Assembly: GCA_002699145.1 (NCBI GenBank)
Contig: PABK01000035.1
Coordinates: 278,704 to 342,703, forward strand
From: Halioglobus sp.
GTDB taxonomy: Bacteria; Pseudomonadota; Gammaproteobacteria; Pseudomonadales; Halieaceae
Length of the DNA: 64,000 nt
Direction of reading: 5' to 3'
Under the pieces are notes generated by a model. That model worked only from the letters and a program-made list of their open reading frames with translations, was not told the origin of the DNA and searched no databases. Position numbers and translations under genes: made by a program. Within the stretch, counting starts at the first letter, position 1. Each line of letters begins with the position of its first letter. Positions 1-8,456 of the stretch are shown here, piece by piece.

Positions 1-185
1 AGCAGTGGCGCGTGCTGAACAATTTTCACCTGTACTACGCCCGGCCCGGCAGCGCCAATTGTCTCTATAGCGGGCAGCGTCGCGACACGCTGTCGCGGGA
101 CGACGGCGGGTTTCGCCTGTGCCGCCGCGAGGTAATTCTCGACTACGCCGATATCGACAAGCCCACCGTCGGCCTGTTGTTCTGA
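1..185 (+). CDS. Aromatic-ring-hydroxylating dioxygenase beta subunit, C-terminal fragment
   Basis: The reading frame is open from base 3 and stops with TGA at 183-185, so only the last 60 residues are present and the start lies outside the window. The pattern WRVLNNF, an aromatic strand, RRDTLSR, GFRLCRREVILD and a short terminal strand is typical of the small (beta) subunit of Rieske-type ring-hydroxylating dioxygenases. That subunit has a cystatin-like/NTF2 fold, is structural, and packs against the catalytic alpha subunit, which would be expected upstream. The substrate cannot be judged. Other NTF2-fold proteins are possible but less likely given the RRxVxLD motif near the C-terminus. Confidence 0.7.
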   Translation, partial: QWRVLNNFHLYYARPGSANCLYSGQRRDTLSRDDGGFRLCRREVILDYADIDKPTVGLLF

Positions 186-311
186 GCCGGGCGCTGCAGA
201 TTTTCCCGGCGGTGGGCGCGGAACTATTGCTTTCTGCGGCCGCTCATATCACCCTGTGAAGGTGCCGCGGCCCGGGGTCGCGGCGGACGTGTTGGCAGAG
301 GTGGCGTTGCG

Positions 312-2258
312 GTGTTGGGGCAGGGCAGGCGAATCATCACCGGGTTGCTGTTGCTGTGCGTGGCAATGCCCGGCAGCGCAACGGCAGCCGCGGCCAGCGT
401 GTCGCCGGCGCCCCCCCTGGAGGCGGCGCGCCGCGACTACGGCGAGGCCGTGCAGGCGCTGGAGCGCCGTCGCTGGGACGATTTCAGCCAGTTGCGTTCC
501 TCCCTGGACGCCTATCCGCTGGCCATCTACCTCGACTATTACGAACTCACCCGCCAGGCGCACAAGGTGCGCGCGCCGCGCGCGCAGCGTTTCCTCGAAC
601 GCAGCGACGACACACCGCTGCCGAATCGCTTCCTCGCCGTGTACCTGCGCGAGGCGGGCAAGCGCCGGCGCTGGGACGATTTCCTCGCGGTCATGCCCGA
701 CGAACCCAACAGCGTGGTGCTCAAGTGTTACTACTTCAGGGCGCTGCTGGCGCGCGGCGAGCGCGACGCGGCCTGGGAAGGGGCGGGGCGCCTGTGGGTG
801 CACGGCAAGTCGCGGCCGGAAGAGTGCGACCCGCTGTTCGACGCCTGGCAGGCCTCCGGCGAGCTCAGCGACGACATCGTCTGGGCGCGCCTGCTCGAGG
901 CCTTCGACGAGCGCCAGCGCTCGCTCATGCGCTACGTGGCTAGCAAGGGCAGCGAGCAACTGCAGCCCTGGTCCGAGCGCCTGCTCAAGGTCTACGCCAG
1001 CCCCGTGGCGCTGGGGCGTCTGAGCCTGCCCGCCAGCGAATCGCGCTCGGCGGACGTGGCTGCCCACGGCCTGGCGCACCTGTCGCGCTACAACCCGCAG
1101 GAGGCGCTGCTGCTGTGGCGCGATTTCAGCCAGCGCCTGGCGTTCAGTCCCGCCCAGGTGCGCGAGGTGGAGTACGCCATCGCGCTGCGCAGCCTGTTCG
1201 CCGAGACCGACGCGCACCGCGACTGGTTGCACGGCGCGCTGCAGCGCCTGGCGGACGACAAGCTCACCGGGATACGCCTGCGCTGGGCGCTGGCGGAGCA
1301 GGACTGGAGCGCCCTGGAGCGCACCCTGCCGCTGCTCTCCGCGGAGCAGCAGGAGGCAGGCGTGTGGCGCTACTGGCGCGCCGTCGCGCTGCAACGGCGC
1401 GGTGAGACGGAGCAGGCCCAGGCACTACTGCAGGCCCTGGCGCAGGAGCGCGGCTACTACAGCTTTCTCGCCGCCGATCGCCTGGGGCTCGCCTACGCCT
1501 TCAACCACACCCCGCTCGCGCCACTGCCACCGGCCACGCTGCAGGGACTGCCGGCGCTGCAGCGCATCGAGGAACTGCATTTTCACGACGAGGATGTGCT
1601 CGCGCATTCCGAGTGGTACAAGGTGCTGCAGGACACCGAGGATCCGCAGGAGCAGCGCAAGCTGGCGCGCCTGGCGGCGGACCAGGGCTGGTACCGCATG
1701 GCCATCGACGCGGCGACCCGGGCCAAAGCCTGGGACGCCCTGGATATTCGCTTTCCGATACCCTACCGCAGCGTGTTCGACGCCCAGGCCAGCGCGCAAC
1801 AGGTCGCCAGTACGGAGCTGCTGGCCATCGCGCGGCGCGAGAGCGCCTTCTTCCCGCGTGCGCAATCCCCGGTGGGGGCGCGCGGCCTGATGCAGGTCAT
1901 GCCCGCCACCGGGCGACAGGTCGCCTCCAGCATCGGCGCGCGGCACAGCGGCGCGGACCTGTACGACGTGGAGCAGAACGTGTTGCTGGGCAGCACCTAC
2001 TACCGCCAGTTGCTGGACCGTTACGGCGGCAACCGGGTGTTCGCGCTCACCGCCTACAACGCCGGCCCGCACCGCGTGGACCGCTGGCGCAACGGCGCCG
2101 GCGACAGCGTGTCGGTGGAGCTGTGGATCGAGACCATTCCCTACCGCGAGACGCGCAACTACGTGCAGGCCGTGTTGGCCTACAATGTGGTTTTCGCACA
2201 CCTGATGGGCGAGCAGGCCGCGCTGCTCACCCCGCTGGAGCGGCAGGCGGCCTACTGA
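312..2258 (+). CDS. slt: Soluble lytic murein transglycosylase (Slt70-like)
   Basis: This 648-residue protein matches the length of E. coli Slt70 (about 645). It begins at GTG, with a purine-rich AGAGG about 10 bases upstream. Residues 1-25 form a signal peptide (hydrophobic LLLLCVAM core, then small residues), so it acts in the periplasm, cleaving glycan strands with formation of 1,6-anhydromuropeptides. Residues about 40-480 are the helical U/L superhelix. The C-terminal SLT domain carries the catalytic Glu510 in ARRESAF, then the family motifs GARGLMQVMPAT and LTAYNAGPHRV. arsS follows 22 bp downstream on the same strand, so cotranscription is possible. Confidence 0.93.
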   Translation: MLGQGRRIITGLLLLCVAMPGSATAAAASVSPAPPLEAARRDYGEAVQALERRRWDDFSQLRSSLDAYPLAIYLDYYELTRQAHKVRAPRAQRFLERSDDTPLPNRFLAVYLREAGKRRRWDDFLAVMPDEPNSVVLKCYYFRALLARGERDAAWEGAGRLWVHGKSRPEECDPLFDAWQASGELSDDIVWARLLEAFDERQRSLMRYVASKGSEQLQPWSERLLKVYASPVALGRLSLPASESRSADVAAHGLAHLSRYNPQEALLLWRDFSQRLAFSPAQVREVEYAIALRSLFAETDAHRDWLHGALQRLADDKLTGIRLRWALAEQDWSALERTLPLLSAEQQEAGVWRYWRAVALQRRGETEQAQALLQALAQERGYYSFLAADRLGLAYAFNHTPLAPLPPATLQGLPALQRIEELHFHDEDVLAHSEWYKVLQDTEDPQEQRKLARLAADQGWYRMAIDAATRAKAWDALDIRFPIPYRSVFDAQASAQQVASTELLAIARRESAFFPRAQSPVGARGLMQVMPATGRQVASSIGARHSGADLYDVEQNVLLGSTYYRQLLDRYGGNRVFALTAYNAGPHRVDRWRNGAGDSVSVELWIETIPYRETRNYVQAVLAYNVVFAHLMGEQAALLTPLERQAAY

Positions 2259-2280
2259 GGCCGCCCGCCCGTTGGAGCCC

Positions 2281-3240
2281 ATGCAAGATACCCGGCCACT
2301 GCTGCTGCACAGCGACTTTCCCCCGGTGCGACGCCGCGGCGCGCCCAGCACCCTGCAGGTGAACCTGGGCTACCTGTGCAACCTCAGCTGCGTGCACTGC
2401 CACGTGAACGCCGGACCGCAGCGCCGCGAGCAGATGCAACGGGAGACGGTCGAACAGGTGCTGGCAGTCTTGCGCGGCGGCCAGATCGAGACCCTGGACC
2501 TCACCGGCGGCGCGCCGGAGCTGAACGAACATTTTCGCTACCTGGTACGCGAGGCTCGCGCCCTGGAAGTGCGCGTCATCGACCGCTGCAACCTGACGGT
2601 GTTGTTCGAGCCGGGGCAGGAGGACCTGGCCGGCTTTCTCGCCGAACAGGGCGTGGAGGTGACCGCCTCGCTGCCGTGTTATCTCGAGGAAAACGTACGC
2701 GCGCAGCGCGGCAGCGGCGTCTACGCCACCAGCATACGCGCCCTGCGCCTGCTCAACGAGTTCGGTTACGGGGATACGCTGCCGCTCAACCTTGTGTACA
2801 ACCCGGTCGGCCCGGTGCTGCCGCCGGCCCAGGCGCAACTGGAGGCGGACTACCGGCGCGAACTGCACGCGCGCTTCGGCGTGCGCTTCAGCCGGCTGCT
2901 GACCCTCACCAACATGCCGATCAGCCGCTTCGGCGCCGTGTTGCTCGCCCAGGGCCAGTACACCCGGTACATGGGCCTGCTGCGCGACAGTTTCAGCGCC
3001 GCCAATCTCGACACCTTGATGTGCCGTGAGCTGCTCAGTGTCGACTGGCGCGGCTACCTTTACGACTGTGACTTCAACCAGATGCTGGACATCCCGCTGC
3101 TGGCCTCGGACCGGCGCGTGCACCTGCGCGACCTGCTCGCGGGCCACCGTGTGGCCGGCCGCGCGGTGGCGACCGCGGAGCACTGTTACGGTTGCACCGC
3201 GGGCCAGGGCAGCAGTTGCGGCGGCGCGCTGGACAGCTGA
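2281..3240 (+). CDS. arsS: Radical SAM/Cys-rich protein, ArsS-type (arsenosugar biosynthesis / rSAM-selenodomain family)
   Basis: The radical-SAM 4Fe-4S motif is Cys33-x3-Cys37-x2-Cys40 (CNLSCVHC). A glycine motif (LTGGAPEL) follows, and a C-terminal Cys-rich DUF3641-like domain contains HCYGCTAG and SSCGGA. This architecture belongs to the ArsS family, which is thought to transfer the 5'-deoxyadenosyl group of SAM to dimethylarsinous acid in arsenosugar formation. The same family has been described as rSAM/selenodomain proteins. The ATG at 2281 was chosen, although an in-frame TTG at 2272 would add three residues. The two genes downstream are its usual partners, overlap one another and support the assignment. 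No in-frame TGA (selenocysteine) is present. Confidence 0.85.
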   Translation: MQDTRPLLLHSDFPPVRRRGAPSTLQVNLGYLCNLSCVHCHVNAGPQRREQMQRETVEQVLAVLRGGQIETLDLTGGAPELNEHFRYLVREARALEVRVIDRCNLTVLFEPGQEDLAGFLAEQGVEVTASLPCYLEENVRAQRGSGVYATSIRALRLLNEFGYGDTLPLNLVYNPVGPVLPPAQAQLEADYRRELHARFGVRFSRLLTLTNMPISRFGAVLLAQGQYTRYMGLLRDSFSAANLDTLMCRELLSVDWRGYLYDCDFNQMLDIPLLASDRRVHLRDLLAGHRVAGRAVATAEHCYGCTAGQGSSCGGALDS

Positions 3241-3926
3241 TGGCGCCGCAGGTCAGCTTCATCATTCCCGCCCTGAACGAGGCCGCGGGCATCGCGCCCC
3301 TGCTGGAGGACCTGCGGCGGCGTTACCCCGGCTGGGAAACCGTGGTGGTGGACGGCGGCAGCGGCGACGACACGGTGCGGCGCGCCATGCCGCGCTGCGA
3401 CCAGCTGTTGCTTGCGCCGCCGGGGCGGGCGCGGCAGATGAACCTCGGCGCCGCTGTCGCGCGTGGCGACTACCTGTGTTTCCTGCACGCCGACAGCCGG
3501 CCGGGCGTCGCGGCGGCGCAGCTGGCGAGTTACCTGCGCCGTGAACCCGACTGGGGCTTCTGCCAGCTGCGCCTGGACGGTACGCGCCGGGTGTACCGCG
3601 TCATCGAGTGGTGCATCAACTGGCGTTCGCGGCTGACCGCCATTGGCACCGGCGACCAGATGTTGTTCCTGCGCCGCGAGGTGTTCGAGCGCAGCGGCGG
3701 TTTCGACCGGCTGCCGCTGATGGAGGACGTCGCCTACTGCAAGCGCCTGCGCCGCCTGGGGCCGCCACTGGTGCTGCCCGAGCCGGTTACCACCTCCAGC
3801 CGGCGCTGGGAGGAGGGCGGTGTGGCGCGCACGGTACTGCGTATGTGGTGCCTGCGGCTGGCCTACTGGCTGGGCGTGTCCCCGGCGCGCCTGGCGCGGC
3901 ACTATACCCGGCGCGCCGCGGCGTGA
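3240..3926 (+). CDS. Family 2 glycosyltransferase, arsenosugar/rSAM-selenodomain-associated (TIGR04283-like)
   Basis: The start ATG shares its A with the TGA of arsS (TGATG), giving 228 residues and implying translational coupling. The N-terminus has the GT-A nucleotide-binding pattern VSFIIPALNEAAGI, followed by VVVDGGSGDDT and the acid cluster FLHADSRP (DxD-like). GDQMLF and a C-terminal KRLRRLG helix follow. This matches transferase 2 of the rSAM/selenodomain (arsenosugar) clusters. The sugar donor and acceptor are not known from sequence. A longer open frame extends upstream inside arsS, but family proteins start at the VSFIIP strand. Confidence 0.85.
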   Translation: MAPQVSFIIPALNEAAGIAPLLEDLRRRYPGWETVVVDGGSGDDTVRRAMPRCDQLLLAPPGRARQMNLGAAVARGDYLCFLHADSRPGVAAAQLASYLRREPDWGFCQLRLDGTRRVYRVIEWCINWRSRLTAIGTGDQMLFLRREVFERSGGFDRLPLMEDVAYCKRLRRLGPPLVLPEPVTTSSRRWEEGGVARTVLRMWCLRLAYWLGVSPARLARHYTRRAAA

Positions 3927-4543
3927 GCGAAGCACTGCTGCTGCAGCAGTTTGCGCGCGAACCGGTGCCCGGACGGGTGAAGACGCGCATGCAGCCCCAC
4001 CTGAGCGCGCAACAGGCCTGTGAACTGCACCGGGAACTGGTCTTGTGGACCTGCACACAACTGGTGGAGGCGGCGCTGGGCCCGGTGGAGATATGTGTCG
4101 CCGGCGACCCGGCCGATGCGCTGTTCGCGCGCTGCCGCGAGCGCGGGGCGACGGCGGTGGTGGCGCAACAGGGGGCGGACCTGGGTGCGCGCATGCTGCA
4201 CGCGTTGCAGCGCGGCCTGCGCGGCCATCGCAAGGTGCTGTTGGTGGGCAGCGACTGCCCGGCCATCAGCCCCGCCTACCTCGCCCTGGCCAGCGCCGCG
4301 CTGGAGTGCGCGCCGGTGGTGCTGGGGCCGGCCCACGACGGCGGTTACGTGCTGATCGGCGTCACCCGCGTGGAACCGGGTATTTTCACTGATGTGTCCT
4401 GGGGCGGGGCGGAGGTCTACGCTCGCACCGGGCGCAACCTGCGCGCGCTGGGACTGGACTGGGAGGCGCTGCCGCCGCTACAGGATATCGACAGGCCGCA
4501 GGACCTGCCGGCCTGGGAGGCGCTGCGCCGCTGCGCGCTGTAA
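3923..4543 (+). CDS. DUF2064 glycosyltransferase/nucleotidyltransferase-like protein, arsenosugar-associated (TIGR04282-like)
   Basis: Translation most likely begins at GTG 3923, inside the TGA of the preceding gene (GTGA overlap), giving 206 residues. The N-terminal FAREPVPGRVKTRM is the conserved opening of DUF2064 proteins. VLLVGSDCPAIS and VLGPAHDGGYVLIG are the other signature blocks, resembling CofC/MobA-type nucleotidyltransferase folds. It corresponds to transferase 1 of rSAM/selenodomain clusters. Together with the two preceding genes it forms a three-gene translationally coupled unit, presumably acting on the ArsS product. An upstream in-frame extension to 3608 is unlikely because it would lie wholly inside the previous gene. 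Confidence 0.83.
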   Translation: MSEALLLQQFAREPVPGRVKTRMQPHLSAQQACELHRELVLWTCTQLVEAALGPVEICVAGDPADALFARCRERGATAVVAQQGADLGARMLHALQRGLRGHRKVLLVGSDCPAISPAYLALASAALECAPVVLGPAHDGGYVLIGVTRVEPGIFTDVSWGGAEVYARTGRNLRALGLDWEALPPLQDIDRPQDLPAWEALRRCAL

Positions 4544-4557
4544 GCCGCGGCCGCGCC

Positions 4558-4941
4558 TCAGGCGCTGGCGCGGACCTCGGGCTCGTCCACACTGCCGCCG
4601 GCGCGCTGGTGCAGCAGCCAGGCGATCGCCGTGCAGTAGCTGAGATTGGTCTGCAGCTCGCTGTCCGGGTCGGTGAGAAAGGCGCGCTGGCTGGCCAGCC
4701 CGCGCACCCGGCTGGCCAGTTCGGGGTTGAACGCCAGGTAGCGATCCCACAGGTCGCGGTGCTGGGCCGCGGTGATGTGGAACAGGCCCAGGCCGTCATT
4801 GCGGGCTGCGAACAGCCCCAGTTCAGGCGCGTTGACGGCGGCGTTGAGCAGGAATGATTCGGTCGCTGGTGTCCACGCCCCCATGTACTCCAGCGTTGGC
4901 TTGATAACCTGGTCTCTCAGGTGTTCTGCGGTCACGTACAT
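4558..4941 (-). CDS. Hypothetical protein resembling phage lysozyme/transglycosylase-like proteins
   Basis: This 127-residue protein starts at ATG 4941, preceded by GAGGAAG at good spacing. The central blocks AARNDGLGLFHITAAQH, DLWDRYLAFNP and LQTNLSYCTAIAW resemble small proteins I recall from tailed phages and prophages. In those, AAQESGLG, GLGLYQIEPATH and a DxWxxYL helix form a lysozyme-like core. Here the expected acidic AAQES segment is altered (AAVNAPELG), so catalysis is doubtful. It has no signal peptide and no phage neighbours, and it sits beside an A+T-rich gap, which suggests an isolated acquired gene. The function is unknown. Confidence 0.6.
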   Translation of the reverse strand: MYVTAEHLRDQVIKPTLEYMGAWTPATESFLLNAAVNAPELGLFAARNDGLGLFHITAAQHRDLWDRYLAFNPELASRVRGLASQRAFLTDPDSELQTNLSYCTAIAWLLHQRAGGSVDEPEVRASA

Positions 4942-5263
4942 AACCCACTTCCTCGCAGGGATGACTAATCCGTCAGATACTGCAGCGTTGCTGTTATTCG
5001 GTGCGGTTATCGTTGACCGTGTTCGGAGAAGAGACCCGATTCGCGGCATTTCCGCACTCACGCCCCATGTTTTAACACAGAAAAAAATTAAATCCAATAA
5101 AAATAAGGGGTTGAGGAAGTTATTTTACAAACTTTTTGCAAATGGGAGCTAACTTCGATTTTGGACGTGCCGCGACACGGATTATTCCTTGAAGAAAACC
5201 AGTAGCCAGGTGGCCAAACGGCGGCATACTGCCCCTAAAATCCGCTAACTTTGCGTTTGCTGC
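4942..5263. other. Gene-less, A+T-rich intergenic stretch (about 320 bp)
   Basis: No credible ORF was found here. The part at about 5065-5220 is much richer in A+T than the surroundings (A runs, then TTATTTTACAAAC and TTTTTGCAAA). It contains a short inverted repeat CGTG-N6-CACG near 5166-5179 and probably the promoter of the minus-strand gene at 4558-4941. Confidence 0.6.
5069..5097 (-). promoter_or_regulatory. Possible sigma-70 promoter for the 4558-4941 gene
   Basis: On the minus strand TTGGAT (5097-5092) and TAAAAC (5074-5069) are separated by 17 bp within the A+T-rich stretch. They match the consensus at 3/6 and 4/6 positions and point at the gene starting at 4941. The call is weak. Confidence 0.3.
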
Positions 5264-5641
5264 CTAGCCGCCGGCGAGTTTGACCCGGTAACCCTTTTTC
5301 TCCAGCTCCTCCTGCAGCACGGCGCGGCAGTCGCCCTGGATTTCGATGTCGGCGCCCTTCACCGCGCCGCCGACGCCGCATTTCTTCTTCAGTTCACGCG
5401 CCAGGGATTTCAGCGCCTGGCCGTCCAGGGGCAGGCCCTGCACCACGGTCACCGCCTTGCCGCCGCGCCCTTTGGTCTGGCGCTGCACGCGCACGATGCC
5501 GTCGCCGCTCGCCGCGGGGCGGTCGGCGCCGCACACGCAGGCGTTGCCGGGTCGCTGGCACTGCGGACAGAGGCGGCCGCCGTCGGTGGAGTAGACCAGG
5601 CGGGACTGGCCGGTAGCGGGATTGTGGCGGCGTTTGCTCAT
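5264..5641 (-). CDS. yciH: SUI1/YciH-family translation initiation factor-like protein
   Basis: The protein has 125 residues. A small N-terminal segment with CPQCQRPGNACVC (four cysteines, zinc-ribbon-like) is followed by the eIF1/SUI1 fold: VRVQRQTKGRGGKAVTVVQGL, then LKKKCGVGGAVKG and IEIQGD, ending GYRVKLAGG. These are the hallmark blocks of bacterial YciH, which is proposed to influence initiation fidelity or act as a stress-related translation inhibitor. ATG 5641 begins MSKRRHN, the usual opening. It diverges from slyX with a gap of about 95 bp. Confidence 0.93.
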   Translation of the reverse strand: MSKRRHNPATGQSRLVYSTDGGRLCPQCQRPGNACVCGADRPAASGDGIVRVQRQTKGRGGKAVTVVQGLPLDGQALKSLARELKKKCGVGGAVKGADIEIQGDCRAVLQEELEKKGYRVKLAGG

Positions 5642-5736
5642 GGCGATAGCTGCGATGCTGGCGTGCAAGTGACAGGGCACGCGCAGTATAGTAGGCCGCG
5701 GTGTGACGGGAAACAGCGAACGGGGATGGCGGCGCC

Positions 5737-5970
5737 ATGGCGGGGAACGGAGACAATCTACAGGCGCAGGTGGAAGAGTTGCAGAGCCAGCTCGCCTTCC
5801 AGGAGGACGCCCTGTCCGCACTCGATGCCGCGCTAGCCGCGCAGCAGCAGGAGGTGCTGCTGCTGCGGCGCCAGGTGGAGTTGCTGCTGGAGCGCCACCG
5901 CGCCCTGGAGGCGCGTTACGACAGCCCCGACGCCGCCGCGCCGGCGCAGGAAAAACCCCCACACTACTGA
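5737..5970 (+). CDS. slyX: SlyX-family protein
   Basis: This 77-residue protein is almost entirely a heptad-repeat coiled coil (residues about 8-57, with LQAQVEELQSQLAFQEDAL). It ends with the family's characteristic PPHY. SlyX proteins are small cytoplasmic coiled-coil proteins of unknown function, often near FKBP slyD/slyA, neither of which is present here. It lies upstream of two acyl-CoA dehydrogenases. Confidence 0.92.
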   Translation: MAGNGDNLQAQVEELQSQLAFQEDALSALDAALAAQQQEVLLLRRQVELLLERHRALEARYDSPDAAAPAQEKPPHY

Positions 5971-6054
5971 GTCGGGCGCTTTCCAGCCGCCCCGCCAGCC
6001 GGTTAGAATCCGGTCCTTTCCTCAGCAGTGGCCGCCACGGCCGGGAGCATCGTC

Positions 6055-7290
6055 ATGTCAGAAAGCGCCGCCAAGGACACCCCGGAACAGGCGCAGTTCC
6101 GCGAGCATTGCCGGCAGTGGCTGGCCGACAACCACCCGGGCGAACCGCCGGTGCGACTGCCGCAGTCGCCGCTGGAGATCATGACCACTGAGCAGCTGGA
6201 TTACCTGCAGGCCTGGCAGAAAGCGGCTTACGATGCCGGGCTGGTCGGCTGCGACTACCCCGAGGAGGTCGGCGGCGGCGGGCGCAACGACTGCCAGCGC
6301 GTCGCCAACGCGGAAATGATCCGCGCGCGCACGCCGTTCCTGCCCAATGTCATCGGCCTGGGCATGGCCGCGCCGACCGTGTTCTACCACGGCCAGGAGG
6401 CGCTCAAGCAGCGCCTGTTGCCGCGCCTGTTTTCCGGCGAGGATATCTGGTGCCAGGGCTTCAGCGAGCCCGGCGCGGGCTCGGACCTGGCCAGCGTGCA
6501 GACTTTCGCCGAGAAAAAGGGCGACAAGTGGGTGATCAACGGGCACAAGGTGTGGACCTCCCTGGCGCATTTCGCCGAGTGGATGATCCTGCTGCTGCGC
6601 ACCGACAAGTCGCACAAATACGACGGCCTGTCCTATTTCGTCGTGCCGATCCGCTCGGCGCTGGGCAAGGGCGTGACCGTGCGGCCGCTGATTAAGATTA
6701 CCGGTGAGACCGGCTTCAACGAGGTGATCTTCGAGGACCTGGAGGTCGACGACAGTTTCCGCCTGGACGAACTGGGCAAGGGCTGGCAGGTCGCCATGAC
6801 CACCCTGGCCCACGAGCGCGGCGCCGGCGAGAAGGTGACGCCGCGCTCCGGCGGCATGAAGAGCCGCTCGACGCACTCCAGCACCAGCAGCAGCCTGATC
6901 GAACTGGCGCGCCAGTGCCAGCGCGACGGGCGGCCCGCCAGCGAGGACGCCCTGCTGCGCGATCGCATCATCCGCCAGGTGATTCGCGAGGAGGGGCTGG
7001 CGCAGAACCAGCGTCGCGCGCGGGTGGCGGCCCTGCAGGATCATCCCGCGCGTCTGCCCCTGCAGAACAAGCTGCTGTCCAGCGAGATTGCCCAGGACAC
7101 GGGCGCTATCGCCATGGAGGTGGCGGGCGCCAGCGCCTCCCTGTACCTCGGTGACGACAACGCCCCGGCGGGCGGGCAGTGGCCCATGGCGTACATGAAC
7201 TCCTACGGCATGACGATAGCGGCGGGCACCAGCGAGGTGCAGCGCAACATTCTCGGCGAGCGCGTGCTCGGCCTGGCCAAATCGAAATAA
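6055..7290 (+). CDS. Acyl-CoA dehydrogenase
   Basis: The 411-residue protein starts at ATG 6055, with GGGAG eight bases upstream; an in-frame TTG/GTG extension is not needed. It has the three-part ACAD fold: an N-terminal helical domain, a central beta domain with QGFSEPGAGSDLA and WVINGHKVWTS (flavin and acyl-CoA contacts), and a C-terminal helical domain ending in AAGTSEVQRNILGERVLGL. The last motif contacts FAD across the dimer. It resembles the large subunit of heteromeric ACADs (FadE17/18 or steroid side-chain type). The next gene is a second, more divergent ACAD, so the two may form an alpha2beta2 enzyme for bulky acyl-CoAs. Confidence 0.9.
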   Translation: MSESAAKDTPEQAQFREHCRQWLADNHPGEPPVRLPQSPLEIMTTEQLDYLQAWQKAAYDAGLVGCDYPEEVGGGGRNDCQRVANAEMIRARTPFLPNVIGLGMAAPTVFYHGQEALKQRLLPRLFSGEDIWCQGFSEPGAGSDLASVQTFAEKKGDKWVINGHKVWTSLAHFAEWMILLLRTDKSHKYDGLSYFVVPIRSALGKGVTVRPLIKITGETGFNEVIFEDLEVDDSFRLDELGKGWQVAMTTLAHERGAGEKVTPRSGGMKSRSTHSSTSSSLIELARQCQRDGRPASEDALLRDRIIRQVIREEGLAQNQRRARVAALQDHPARLPLQNKLLSSEIAQDTGAIAMEVAGASASLYLGDDNAPAGGQWPMAYMNSYGMTIAAGTSEVQRNILGERVLGLAKSK

Positions 7291-7312
7291 ATCCTTGCGA
7301 CGGGGTATGGAC

Positions 7313-8440
7313 ATGTCACAGCCGGACAATTTTGGATTCACCGAGGAAGCGGCCCTGCTCAAGGAGTCCGCGCGCAAATTTCTCGCCGACAACTTTCCCA
7401 CGGAGAAACTGCACGCCCTGGTGGCGGACGATCCCGACCCGGAGCGTATGCCCGGCGCGCACTGGGACCGCGAGCTGTGGCAGCAGATGGTGGAACTGGG
7501 CTGGACCTGCCTGGCGGTGCCCGAGGCGGCCGGCGGCGTCGGCATGCCCGTGGTGGCGGTGGCGGGGCTGGTCGAGGAGGTCGGCCGGGCGGCCTTTCCC
7601 TGCCCGCTGCTGGCCACGCTCAACGCCACCTACGCGCTGGCGGCCTGCGGCAGCGGCGGCGAGGCGGCCCTGGCGGAGATCGCCGGCGGAACCTCGGCCA
7701 GTCTCGCGGTCACCGGCCAGGACGGTAGCTGGAGCGTCGGCGACAGCGCGGTGAAATGCGCGGATGGCCGGCTCATCGGCAGCGCCTGGTTCGTGCAGGA
7801 CGCGCGCAAGGTCGAGCGCCTGCTAGTCAGCGCGCAGGACGAGGACGGCCTTGGCCTGTACTGGGTCGCCGTCGACGCGGAGGGCGTGGACCTGCGGCCG
7901 GACGCCATCGTCGACCTCACTCGCGACCAGGCCCACGTGGTCTTCGACAACGCACCGGCGCAGCGCGTGAGCGGCGATGCGGCGGCGGCCCTGGGCGCGG
8001 CGATGCCGGCGATCTGGTCCCTGCTGGCGGCGGATATCGCCGGCGCCGCCGAGTGGCAGCTGCAAACCACCGTGGAGTACGTCGGTACCCGGCAGCAGTT
8101 CGAGCGTCCGCTGGGTTTCTTCCAGGCGGTAAAACACCCGCTGGTGGACGTCATGGTGCAGATCGACCAGACCCGCTCGCTGCTCTACAACGCCGCCTGC
8201 GCCTGCGACACGGAGCCGGCCGCGGCGGCGCGCTACGCGCACATGGCCAAGGCCTCGGCCAGTGAGACCGCGGCCTTCGCCTCGGGGCGCTCGGTGCAGT
8301 TGCACGGCGGTATCGGTTTCACCTGGGAGTGCTTCGTGCACCTGTATTTCAAACGCCAGAAACACAGCCAGATGTTGTGGGGTGACGCCGCCTGGCACCG
8401 CGCCAGGCTGGCGGACATGCTGATCGGCACCGCCGCCTGA
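7313..8440 (+). CDS. Acyl-CoA dehydrogenase family protein (partner subunit type)
   Basis: The 375-residue protein starts at ATG 7313, seven bases after ACGGGG; an ATG at 7307 would add two residues. Its N-terminal ACAD domain (FGFTEEAALLKESARKFL) is followed by a middle domain lacking the strong SEPxAGSD motif. The C-terminal domain has VEYVGTRQQFERPLGFFQAVKH and VQLHGGIGFTWE. Divergent ACADs of this kind commonly pair with a canonical ACAD encoded immediately upstream, as here (gap 22 bp), to form heterotetramers in sterol or other side-chain beta-oxidation. The substrate is not determinable. Confidence 0.88.
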   Translation: MSQPDNFGFTEEAALLKESARKFLADNFPTEKLHALVADDPDPERMPGAHWDRELWQQMVELGWTCLAVPEAAGGVGMPVVAVAGLVEEVGRAAFPCPLLATLNATYALAACGSGGEAALAEIAGGTSASLAVTGQDGSWSVGDSAVKCADGRLIGSAWFVQDARKVERLLVSAQDEDGLGLYWVAVDAEGVDLRPDAIVDLTRDQAHVVFDNAPAQRVSGDAAAALGAAMPAIWSLLAADIAGAAEWQLQTTVEYVGTRQQFERPLGFFQAVKHPLVDVMVQIDQTRSLLYNAACACDTEPAAAARYAHMAKASASETAAFASGRSVQLHGGIGFTWECFVHLYFKRQKHSQMLWGDAAWHRARLADMLIGTAA

Positions 8441-8456
8441 CGCCGGCGGTCGGCGC

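Noticed and set aside
256..1023. Alternative plus-strand ORFs within slt
   Set aside because: Arg/Pro/Ala-rich translation without motifs; the slt frame is fully supported.
3160..3240. Selenocysteine in the ArsS Cys-rich tail
   Set aside because: The positions are encoded by TGC/TGT and no in-frame TGA precedes the real stop.
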